A stretch of 5,078 nt of DNA from Lachnospiraceae bacterium (lineage in GTDB: Bacteria > Bacillota > Clostridia > Lachnospirales > Lachnospiraceae): the NCBI GenBank assembly GCA_900766925.1, contig CAAFXG010000211.1:1-5078 (forward strand). The letters run 5' to 3'. Each line of letters opens with the position of its first letter. Position 1 is the stretch's first letter. The position numbers were made by a program, and so were the translations under genes. The notes under the pieces are model-generated. The model ran no database searches. It was not told the DNA's origin and was given only the letters and a program-made list of their open reading frames with translations. This document shows, piece after piece, positions 1 to 4,270 of this stretch.

Positions 1-142
1 ATTTTAGAACTCCATAAAAAATATTCTAAGAACTCCATAAAAAATATTCTAAGAACTCCATAAAAAATATTTTAGAACTCCATAAAAAATATTCTAAGAA
101 CTCCATAAAAAATATTCTAAGAACTCCATAAAAAATATTTTA
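1..142. repeat. Higher-order tandem array of 22/23-nt AT-rich repeats (iteron-like)
   Basis: Six complete direct repeats are present. Each begins GAACTCCATAAAAAATATT and ends either CTAA (23 nt: 7-29, 30-52, 75-97, 98-120) or TTA (22 nt: 53-74, 121-142). The order 23-23-22 is repeated exactly, so 7-74 and 75-142 are identical 68-nt copies. Bases 1-6 equal the end of a 22-nt unit, so the array continues to the left. Each unit carries an A6 run, and each junction after a 23-nt unit forms the short dyad TTCT-A-AGAA. There are no spacers, so this is not CRISPR. Direct repeats of this size beside a DNA-metabolism region are known as replication iterons or as partition (centromere) sites. That role is inference here. 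A satellite-like array with no function is the alternative. Confidence 0.93.
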
Positions 143-188
143 GAAGACTTTTTGGAATAAAATGATATTCTATATTATCTTCAATTTT

Positions 189-221
189 AGGTTCCTTAAA
201 AACGCAAATTTAAGGACCTTT
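189..221 (+). terminator. Stem-loop with short T run, possible terminator
   Basis: The arm AGGTTCCTTAAA (189-200) pairs with TTTAAGGACCT (209-219). This gives 11 base pairs with one bulged T and an 8-nt loop. Only three T residues close the 3' side (219-221), so termination would be weak. It is the only GC-containing island between the repeat array and promoter P1. It could insulate P1 from transcription crossing the array, or it could be a structural element of the array region. Confidence 0.4.
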
Positions 222-258
222 GAAAATGTATACATATTACGGCCTATTTTTATATATA

Positions 259-287
259 TTTACAATACATAAAAAATATTCTATAAT
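259..287 (+). promoter_or_regulatory. Promoter P1 for the 326-1408 gene
   Basis: TTTACA (259-264), a 17-nt spacer and a perfect TATAAT (282-287) form a sigma-70/sigma-A type promoter. It would start transcription near 294 and leave a leader of about 30 nt. The same TTTACA-N17 arrangement recurs at P2 and P3. The spacer and -10 start contain CATAAAAAATATTCTA (268-283), a 16-nt exact match to part of each 23-nt unit of the 1-142 array. A protein that binds the array could therefore also bind this promoter. Confidence 0.7.
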
Positions 288-302
288 ATTATAAAATATA
301 AA

Positions 303-317
303 GATATCAAATGGAGG
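303..317 (+). promoter_or_regulatory. Ribosome binding region with GATATCA leader motif
   Basis: GATATCAAATGGAGG ends in the Shine-Dalgarno GGAGG (313-317), 8 nt before the ATG at 326. That spacing decides the start: the in-frame ATG at 311 lies inside the Shine-Dalgarno region and has no ribosome site of its own. The 15-mer is complementary, with one G:U pair, to the second unit (3498-3512) of the tandem repeats after the 3028-3477 gene. It resembles the leader at 2109-2123. Confidence 0.7.
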
Positions 318-325
318 CATACACA

Positions 326-1408
326 ATGAACGAGGTTTACAATAAACTATTATCACTAAGCAATAGTCCCGAGCCGGAGGCACAACTATTGTATAACGAA
401 TTACTTATGGAATTAACACCACGTCAACGTAGATACTTTACAAGCATTGTTATGAAGAAAAGTTCTTTGAAAAGTTCTTTGAAGACAGATACAAGAGCAT
501 ATCAAAGGCATACAAGAGCTAAAAAAGATACAAGAGCATATCAAAGGGAATACCAAAGAGCATATCAAGCACAGTACAGAAAAGAACATAAAAGTGAATT
601 AAGTAAATCAAACTCAAGACTTGCTGAAATATATAAACAAGAGAAAATAAAATATAAAGTAGAGCCAACTGCTTATTCCATAGACTTATTTATTTGTAAT
701 ATGGATAGTACTACACTCAGTATGCTGTCAGAAGCAAAGAAGTTTATTGAGACAGAATCTTCTTTGAAAGAACTACAGAACACAATAAACCTTATTGATA
801 TTTATGATGATATATATAAAACAGTAAAGTCATTATTAATAGAGTACTCTTGTATAGTAGATATATTCAGAAGCGGAGATAGTACATTAGACAGTGAGTC
901 TTTTGAATATATCCGTGAGTGCTATCAGAAAAACAAAGAGCTGCGGGCAAGTATACAACATACCATCACACTAATAAAAAATAAACTATTCAATAGATAC
1001 AAGACATCAGTAGCACTTATTGGAAAGTACAACCCTTATGAAATAATAAGGCCATTAATACTACTGTATAGTCTCAAGTCTGCATTACAAGCAGCAAAGA
1101 CGCTTACCTATAGAGAAGGTTATTTGTATACTAAACTACATAGACATTCACAATGGGCAAGAGGCATTAAGAAAGAAAGAATACAACAGGAACGTGATAG
1201 ACTTGAGTCTTTTGAAAAGTTAGATAAGCTGTTGACAACAAAAGATATATCTTCTGATGACTACTGGGCTTCTTTGGGCCACGAACTTACTGAGAATGAA
1301 GGTTGTATCAATGGCATTGAAGCACTTAAAGAAGTAGAAGAGATAAGAATAGGCAGAACTTTACTTAGGAAAAAACACACAATTCAGAATAGTATTTTAA
1401 AGCAGTAA
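326..1408 (+). CDS. Basic, helix-rich hypothetical protein (360 aa)
   Basis: I do not recognise a family. The protein is long and hydrophilic, with no visible signal peptide and no clear membrane segment. Residues 46-53 read SSLKSSLK. Residues 55-92 are very basic and Tyr/Gln-rich, with DTRAYQR at 55-61 and again at 68-74, then further YQ-x-Y steps. This kind of basic Tyr/Gln helix is common in phage proteins that touch nucleic acid, but no catalytic motif is visible. The rest (about 115-360) is mainly predicted helical, with charged stretches suggesting coiled coil around 285-305. The start at 326 is chosen because GGAGG lies 8 nt upstream. It is transcribed alone from P1 and is the nearest gene to the repeat array at 1-142, so a replication-initiation or partition role is possible but unproven. 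Confidence 0.8.
   Translation: MNEVYNKLLSLSNSPEPEAQLLYNELLMELTPRQRRYFTSIVMKKSSLKSSLKTDTRAYQRHTRAKKDTRAYQREYQRAYQAQYRKEHKSELSKSNSRLAEIYKQEKIKYKVEPTAYSIDLFICNMDSTTLSMLSEAKKFIETESSLKELQNTINLIDIYDDIYKTVKSLLIEYSCIVDIFRSGDSTLDSESFEYIRECYQKNKELRASIQHTITLIKNKLFNRYKTSVALIGKYNPYEIIRPLILLYSLKSALQAAKTLTYREGYLYTKLHRHSQWARGIKKERIQQERDRLESFEKLDKLLTTKDISSDDYWASLGHELTENEGCINGIEALKEVEEIRIGRTLLRKKHTIQNSILKQ
458..547 (+). repeat. In-frame direct repeats inside the 326-1408 gene
   Basis: A 12-nt unit, AAAAGTTCTTTG, occurs twice in tandem (458-469 and 470-481) and encodes the SSLK pair. A 21-nt sequence starting GATACAAGAGCATATC is exact at 488-508 and 527-547, 39 nt apart, encoding the two DTRAYQR copies. Related AGAGCATATCAA sequence follows at 557-568. 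All spacings are multiples of three, so the reading frame is kept. The segment appears to have grown by local duplication. Confidence 0.85.
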
Positions 1409-1463
1409 TTAATACTATACTTTTGTATACATAAAAAATAACAAAAAATTATTATATTTTATA

Positions 1464-1492
1464 TTTACATTCTTTATGTTTTATGATATAAT
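1464..1492 (+). promoter_or_regulatory. Promoter P2 for the 1626-2066 gene
   Basis: TTTACA (1464-1469), a 17-nt spacer and TATAAT (1487-1492) are preceded by TG at 1484-1485, giving an extended -10. Transcription should start near 1499. The upstream DNA is shared with P3: the 20-mer AAATAACAAAAAATTATTAT is exact at 1436-1455 and 2912-2931. The two regions align without gaps from there through the -10. TATACTTTTGTATA (1416-1429) is likewise repeated at 2875-2888. This looks like a duplicated early- or middle-type phage promoter module recognised by the host polymerase. Confidence 0.75.
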
Positions 1493-1511
1493 GAAAATAT
1501 AAATATAAAGG

Positions 1512-1537
1512 TATAGAAGAAAATATTTTCTTCTATA
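1512..1537. promoter_or_regulatory. 26-nt perfect palindrome, first copy (operator or RNA hairpin)
   Basis: Each arm is TATAGAAGAAAAT or its exact reverse complement, and the arms meet with no spacer. It begins about 12 nt after the expected P2 start site and ends 2 nt before GGAAGG (1540-1545). As DNA it fits a dimeric repressor operator. As RNA it would fold to a stem of about 11 bp beside the ribosome site of the upstream ORF. Which of the two acts cannot be told from the sequence. Confidence 0.7.
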
Positions 1538-1552
1538 AAGGAAGGTAAAATT

Positions 1553-1621
1553 ATGAGAGTAGTAGAAGAAAAAATCTGTAAAGGTATAGAAGAAAATATT
1601 TTCTTCTATAAAGGAAGGTAA
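1553..1621 (+). CDS. Upstream ORF / 22-aa leader peptide made by the duplication
   Basis: ATG at 1553 has the same GGAAGG site and spacing as the main gene and reads MRVVEEKICK, then GIEENIFFYKGR, then TAA at 1619-1621. The first ten residues equal those of the 1626-2066 protein. After that the frame runs through the second palindrome and Shine-Dalgarno. The stop lies 4 nt before the next ATG (1626), close enough for ribosomes to re-initiate or for translation to be coupled. It may be translated but is probably a by-product of the duplication, or a cis-acting leader, rather than a functional protein. Confidence 0.45.
   Translation: MRVVEEKICKGIEENIFFYKGR
1585..1610. promoter_or_regulatory. 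26-nt perfect palindrome, second copy
   Basis: This is identical to the palindrome at 1512-1537 and again lies 2 nt before GGAAGG (1613-1618), which serves the ATG at 1626. The two copies are 73 bp apart, close to seven turns of B-DNA, so bound dimers would face the same side. In RNA, ribosomes translating the 1553-1621 ORF would unfold this copy, which could couple expression of the main gene to the leader. Confidence 0.7.
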
Positions 1622-1625
1622 AATT

Positions 1626-2066
1626 ATGAGAGTAGTAGAAGAAAAAATCTGTAAAGCTATGCAAGGCTACATTGACAATCTGCCAGCCAAGTTTCAAGGT
1701 GAAACAACCTTACTTAAAAAATTGTCATACGCGGGAAACGTCACTAGAGATACAATATGTATGACAAATGGTTATTTAGACTATAGACTATTTGGAACAG
1801 TTCTTGCTAGATATGATTTTACTCAGAATAGAATATTAATCTATACAGGTAAATACTATTCAGCTACAACAACTAGCAGGGAAAGAGCACTATTGACATA
1901 CTTTACAGAAGCAAGTATTTCAAAGAGAAATGACTCTTTTTGTATAAACACAATATCAGGGACAAAAACTTATAGAGTAGGCTGTATATTTGAATGTAAA
2001 TATATGTTTGGCCATTGGACATTGTGTAATGTATACGACTATAATGGTGATTTAATATTAGACTAA
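1626..2066 (+). CDS. Hypothetical phage protein (146 aa)
   Basis: The product is a small soluble protein with no signal peptide or membrane segment. The N-terminal 25 residues look helical and the rest mostly beta-strand. The central part, DYRLFGTVLARYD (52-64) followed by a strand and YYSATTTSRERAL (77-89), resembles from memory a pattern seen in small phage proteins of unknown function. In these a short beta hairpin is followed by Thr-Thr and a basic residue. This is a weak recollection, not a family assignment. The start at 1626 is supported by GGAAGG 7 nt upstream, but an identical start lies at 1553 in another frame because of the 73-nt duplication. It is transcribed from P2 and probably co-transcribed with the two genes downstream. 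Confidence 0.85.
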   Translation: MRVVEEKICKAMQGYIDNLPAKFQGETTLLKKLSYAGNVTRDTICMTNGYLDYRLFGTVLARYDFTQNRILIYTGKYYSATTTSRERALLTYFTEASISKRNDSFCINTISGTKTYRVGCIFECKYMFGHWTLCNVYDYNGDLILD

Positions 2067-2108
2067 TATGATAATTAAAAACTAGCCGGAGAGAGTTAAA
2101 ACTAGAAG

Positions 2109-2123
2109 GATATCACTTGGAGG
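2109..2123 (+). promoter_or_regulatory. Second GATATCA leader / ribosome binding region
   Basis: GATATCACTTGGAGG has the same layout as 303-317 (GATATCA, then TGGAGG) and differs at two positions. GGAGG lies 6 nt before the ATG at 2130. GATATCAC recurs inside the first codons of the gene at 2137-2144. The repeat RNA of 3498-3512 could pair here with two internal mismatches and one G:U. Confidence 0.6.
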
Positions 2124-2129
2124 TCTAAT

Positions 2130-2465
2130 ATGAAAGGATATCACGAAGTAGATGGTAAGTTTCTATTTGAAGACTATGACTCTTCTGGTAATTACTATTC
2201 TATTACAGTACAGTTTGTAGGAACAATTGAGTATTGTTATACATCAAAATATGAAAATGCTGAATATAGTGTAAAGGATTATAACTATTTTCTTACAGAT
2301 ATAACAAGGCAAGATAAGTCTTGTAATGAGGCTGAATTAGATGATGAAGAAGTTCCTGCGGAAATAAAAAATAAAATTAGTAAAGAAGTATACAATAATA
2401 TATCAAGAGGTGATTATTATAACGATTGGGATTTAAGTATACTGGAGGATAAAGAAGATGTATAA
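2130..2465 (+). CDS. Small acidic hypothetical protein (111 aa)
   Basis: I do not recognise a family. The protein is Tyr- and Asp/Glu-rich. Residues 1-57 look like beta strands with many aromatics. Residues 65-111 are strongly acidic, with an acidic run around NEAELDDEEVPAEI and an acidic C-terminus. There are no metal-binding or catalytic motifs. Small acidic phage proteins sometimes mimic DNA or bind a host enzyme, but nothing here proves that. The start has GGAGG 6 nt upstream. The last 8 nt overlap the start of the VRR-NUC gene, so the two are translationally coupled, and its partner may be that nuclease. Confidence 0.85.
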   Translation: MKGYHEVDGKFLFEDYDSSGNYYSITVQFVGTIEYCYTSKYENAEYSVKDYNYFLTDITRQDKSCNEAELDDEEVPAEIKNKISKEVYNNISRGDYYNDWDLSILEDKEDV

Positions 2466-2868
2466 ATCAGAAAATGAATTGCGAAAAGCAATTGAGCAAG
2501 TCTTTGCAGACTGCGGGTGGTTTACACAGAAAATTGAATCAAGTGGAATAAACACTGGTATACCAGACTTGTTTATAAACAAGAATGGCTTATCAGTATG
2601 GATTGAATTAAAACTTGAAAAGTGTAAGGGACCTAAGCAAGGAGATAGTATTAAAGTCAACTGGAGACCGGGGCAACAAGTTTGGCATAAATTATACTTT
2701 TTGTCAAATCCAATAGTCCCTGTATTAACCGTTATACAATACTTAGATTGTATAATTATTGTCAAAGGAACAAAACTATATGAAGAAAGAACAGTAACAG
2801 CTAAAGAATATGACAGACTGTTAGCACCTTTGTATCTTCCTTCATATATAGATTCTATGAGAATATAA
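2458..2868 (+). CDS. VRR-NUC-type PD-(D/E)XK nuclease (136 aa)
   Basis: This is a likely metal-dependent DNA nuclease of the PD-(D/E)XK superfamily, single-domain VRR-NUC type, found widely in phages. Members act on branched DNA as Holliday-junction resolvase-like or flap enzymes. The visible core is an N-terminal helix with a Glu (SENELRKAIEQVF, from residue 4), then GIPDLF with Asp37. The next strand carries the E-x-K pair Glu50/Lys52 (WIELK), and RPGQQVWH (70-77) is the usual Gln-bearing helix. The length is typical of the stand-alone phage form and the active site looks intact. GGAGG (2444-2448) lies 9 nt upstream. The start overlaps the previous gene by 8 nt. It probably acts in recombination or in processing replication intermediates. 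The substrate cannot be read from sequence. Confidence 0.88.
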   Translation: MYKSENELRKAIEQVFADCGWFTQKIESSGINTGIPDLFINKNGLSVWIELKLEKCKGPKQGDSIKVNWRPGQQVWHKLYFLSNPIVPVLTVIQYLDCIIIVKGTKLYEERTVTAKEYDRLLAPLYLPSYIDSMRI

Positions 2869-2905
2869 AGTATGTATACTTTTGTATATGTGTTTTTATG
2901 AAAAT

Positions 2906-2948
2906 AAATGTAAATAACAAAAAATTATTATTTTAGTTATTTACATTT
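2906..2948. repeat. 13-bp perfect inverted repeat upstream of P3 (operator or weak terminator)
   Basis: AAATGTAAATAAC (2906-2918) is the exact reverse complement of GTTATTTACATTT (2936-2948), with 17 nt between. The right arm contains the P3 -35 box, so a protein bound here would compete with RNA polymerase. The arm is also followed by T residues to 2951, so the transcript of the nuclease gene could end here. The stem has only two G:C pairs, which would make a poor terminator. P2 lacks the left arm although the rest of the region is conserved, which favours a P3-specific operator. Confidence 0.65.
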
Positions 2949-2973
2949 TTTAAGGATTATGATATTCTATAAT
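2940..2973 (+). promoter_or_regulatory. Promoter P3 for the 3028-3477 gene
   Basis: TTTACA (2940-2945), 17 nt, then TATTCT (2963-2968) preceded by TG (2960-2961) aligns base for base with P2. A perfect TATAAT also lies 5 nt further on (2968-2973). Transcription should start around 2975-2980, giving a leader of about 50 nt. A second dyad, AGGATTAT (2953-2960) and ATAATCCT (2979-2986), brackets the -10 region and could be another operator. Confidence 0.65.
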
Positions 2974-3001
2974 AAACAATAATCCTATTTATATTTATTA
3001 A

Positions 3002-3021
3002 GAGGATAATTCCTCAAGGAG
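3002..3021 (+). promoter_or_regulatory. Leader hairpin beside a strong Shine-Dalgarno
   Basis: GAGGA (3002-3006) can pair with TCCTC (3011-3015) across a TAAT loop, directly before AAGGAG (3016-3021), which is 6 nt from the ATG. When this hairpin forms, the anti-Shine-Dalgarno TCCTC is kept away from AAGGAG. This would favour efficient translation. The effect is inferred. Confidence 0.45.
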
Positions 3022-3027
3022 ACTATT

Positions 3028-3477
3028 ATGTTTGGAACAAACGAACCAATTAAGGCTGCAGTAAAACCTGCAGAAGTAAAACAGGAAGCAGTAGAACCTG
3101 TGGAAGGCAAAAGAACGGTTGAAGAAGTAAAAGCAGCACGTGCAGCTTCAGCAAAGAAAATGCTTGAACACAAAAAAGCAGCAATCAAAACACTTGTTGA
3201 ATTTGCTAACCGTATGAATCCTGACGGAAAAGACAAGGAAGTAAAAGAAGCAGCAGACTATTTATCAGGAGTAAATCGTACTGTAGGCTCTGGCTCAGCA
3301 AACAAAGTTTCAGTATTAGACCAGATTTTCAAAGACAGCAAAACTGTAAAAGCAGTTGACATCTTTATGAACTTTGAAAAAGGCCGTGCTGAAATGATTA
3401 CACTTTGTAAAAAAGCTGCAGCAAAAGGTATCGTCATTGAATATGATGAAAAGAACAAAACTTACACACGTAAATAA
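3028..3477 (+). CDS. Ala/Lys-rich hypothetical protein, probably abundant (149 aa)
   Basis: I do not recognise a family. Residues 8-30 are a low-complexity Ala/Lys/Glu/Pro tail. Residues 31-62 form a strongly predicted basic helix. Residues 93-149 look like a small helical domain ending in a beta hairpin (GIVIEYDEKNKTYTRK), a shape compatible with a winged-helix DNA-binding domain. The protein is basic overall and has one Cys, with no membrane segment. The gene stands out: it is a single-gene unit with its own promoter, a strong ribosome site and a strong terminator. Its codons are more uniform (mostly GCA for Ala, AAA for Lys) and less AT-rich than its neighbours. That fits high expression, for example a DNA-coating, single-strand-DNA or virion protein. 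These are inferences from context and composition. Confidence 0.85.
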   Translation: MFGTNEPIKAAVKPAEVKQEAVEPVEGKRTVEEVKAARAASAKKMLEHKKAAIKTLVEFANRMNPDGKDKEVKEAADYLSGVNRTVGSGSANKVSVLDQIFKDSKTVKAVDIFMNFEKGRAEMITLCKKAAAKGIVIEYDEKNKTYTRK

Positions 3478-3483
3478 CTCTAG

Positions 3484-3531
3484 TTCATTTGATATCACCT
3501 TCATTTGATATCACCTTCATTAGATATCACC
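3484..3531 (+). repeat. Three 16-nt tandem repeats in a 3' untranslated region (candidate antisense array)
   Basis: The unit TTCATTTGATATCACC occurs at 3484-3499, 3500-3515 and, with one change (T to A), 3516-3531. The array starts 7 nt after the stop of the 3028-3477 gene and lies before its terminator, so it should be in that mRNA. Bases 3498-3512, CCTTCATTTGATATC, would pair in RNA with all 15 nt of the 303-317 leader (14 Watson-Crick pairs and one G:U), covering the Shine-Dalgarno. They would pair less well with 2109-2123. A terminator-linked transcript with repeated anti-Shine-Dalgarno segments is what a small regulatory RNA could look like. The alternative is a cluster of protein-binding sites around the GATATC palindrome. 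Confidence 0.9.
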
Positions 3532-3541
3532 TTCCTACTTT

Positions 3542-3577
3542 GGCCATAAACTATTGACAATAGTCTATGGCCTTTTT
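3542..3577 (+). terminator. Strong intrinsic terminator after the 3028-3477 gene
   Basis: GGCCATA (3542-3548) pairs with TATGGCC (3566-3572). After one mismatch, ACTATT (3550-3555) pairs with AATAGT (3559-3564) around a GAC loop. Five T residues follow directly (3573-3577). This is the most GC-rich hairpin in the window. It separates the 3028-3477 unit from thyX and gives the repeat array at 3484-3531 a defined, stable RNA 3' end. Confidence 0.88.
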
Positions 3578-3619
3578 AGAGGTATACTTATTATATTATA
3601 AGTGGGGTAAAATACTTAT

Positions 3620-4267
3620 ATGATTAAAGTTGAAATGAAACATTGTTCTGTAAAACTGTCTGAACACAACCTTAAAGAAGAAACATTACTAAATATAGCA
3701 GGTGGCTCTGCAGGTATCTGTTATCGTTCTGAAGACAGTTATGAGAAGAACAAGCAGCGAGTAATCTCTTGTATAAATAAAGGGCACACATCTGTTCTTG
3801 AACATATAAACATTTCGTTTGAAGTTCTTTGTGACAGAGGCACTAGTCACGCATTAGTTCGTCATAGACATTGTGCATTTACACAAGAGTCAACTATTTA
3901 CACAAACTACGAAAAGCAAGGTATGCTATATTGTATTGCACTTCCTGAAACAGACCCATATAAACCAGGTTATAAATTTGATGAAAGCTATAATAAAAAT
4001 TTATATTATATGTTTCAAGAAGCAGTAAAAAATTATGAATATTTATTGAGCAAGGGACTTCCTGCAGGAATAGCAAGAGATGTACTTCCAAACTGTACAG
4101 CAACAATACTGAAGATTACAACTAACTTCAGGGAATTACAGTCAATCCTTAAAATAAGGAAGCAGCCTTCTGACTCTGTACGTATGCATCAAGTAATATA
4201 TCTCTTGGAAAAAGAACTAATAAGTAATTATCCTATACTTACTTCAGCAATACTGAACAAGGAGTAA
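3620..4267 (+). CDS. thyX: Flavin-dependent thymidylate synthase ThyX
   Basis: ThyX converts dUMP to dTMP using methylene-tetrahydrofolate, with FAD and NAD(P)H providing the reduction. It acts in the cytoplasm, normally as a homotetramer. The signature RHR-x7-S is present as RHRHCAFTQES (Arg81, His82, Arg83, Ser91). The usual GHTSVLEH segment lies at 55-62. GLPAGIARDVLP (146-157) and the helix NFRELQSILKIR (169-180) are also in place, with Arg188 (DSVRMH) a candidate for the late dUMP-binding Arg. At 215 aa it has the usual phage or bacterial length and looks complete. The ribosome site is weak (GTGGGG at 3601-3606, 13 nt upstream). No convincing promoter is seen after the terminator, so it may depend on read-through. 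Phages carry thyX to raise the dTMP supply for DNA synthesis. Confidence 0.96.
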   Translation: MIKVEMKHCSVKLSEHNLKEETLLNIAGGSAGICYRSEDSYEKNKQRVISCINKGHTSVLEHINISFEVLCDRGTSHALVRHRHCAFTQESTIYTNYEKQGMLYCIALPETDPYKPGYKFDESYNKNLYYMFQEAVKNYEYLLSKGLPAGIARDVLPNCTATILKITTNFRELQSILKIRKQPSDSVRMHQVIYLLEKELISNYPILTSAILNKE

Positions 4268-4270
4268 TAA

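Larger units (their letters stand above)
1506..1656 (+). repeat. Perfect 73-nt tandem duplication of a gene start
   Basis: Bases 1506-1583 are identical to 1579-1656, a period of 73 nt with no mismatch. Each copy holds a 26-nt palindrome, the Shine-Dalgarno GGAAGG, an ATG and the first nine to ten codons of the 1626-2066 gene. The period is not a multiple of three. The upstream start therefore reads out of frame into the second copy and stops just before the true start. The lack of any divergence suggests a recent event, selection on both copies, or an assembly artefact. Confidence 0.95.

Noticed and set aside
1..142. CRISPR-like array
   Set aside because: The repeats follow one another directly with no unique spacers, and no cas-like gene is in the window.
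162..178. Promoter-like ATGATATTCTATATTAT, similar to the P3 -10 region
   Set aside because: No TTTACA or TTGACA is found at the right distance upstream, and no gene follows before P1. At most it is a weak start for a short RNA ending in the 189-221 hairpin.
311..325. ATG at 311 as the start of the first gene
   Set aside because: It overlaps the GGAGG at 313-317, which serves the ATG at 326 with normal 8-nt spacing. No ribosome site precedes 311.
2063..2133. CTAATATGA and TTAAAA(A)CTAG near-repeats between the 1626-2066 and 2130-2465 genes, with a five-codon ORF at 2068
   Set aside because: The matches are short in an AT-rich gap, and the mini-ORF has no Shine-Dalgarno.
2433..2765. Minus-strand ORF antisense to the nuclease gene, and the other minus-strand ORFs (for example 2985-3236 and 4372-4602)
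   Set aside because: They mirror well-supported + strand genes, lack ribosome sites and show no recognisable domains.
3554..3588. TTGACA (3554-3559) with TATACT (3583-3588) as a thyX promoter
   Set aside because: The 23-nt spacer is too long, and the TTGACA is part of the terminator stem and loop.
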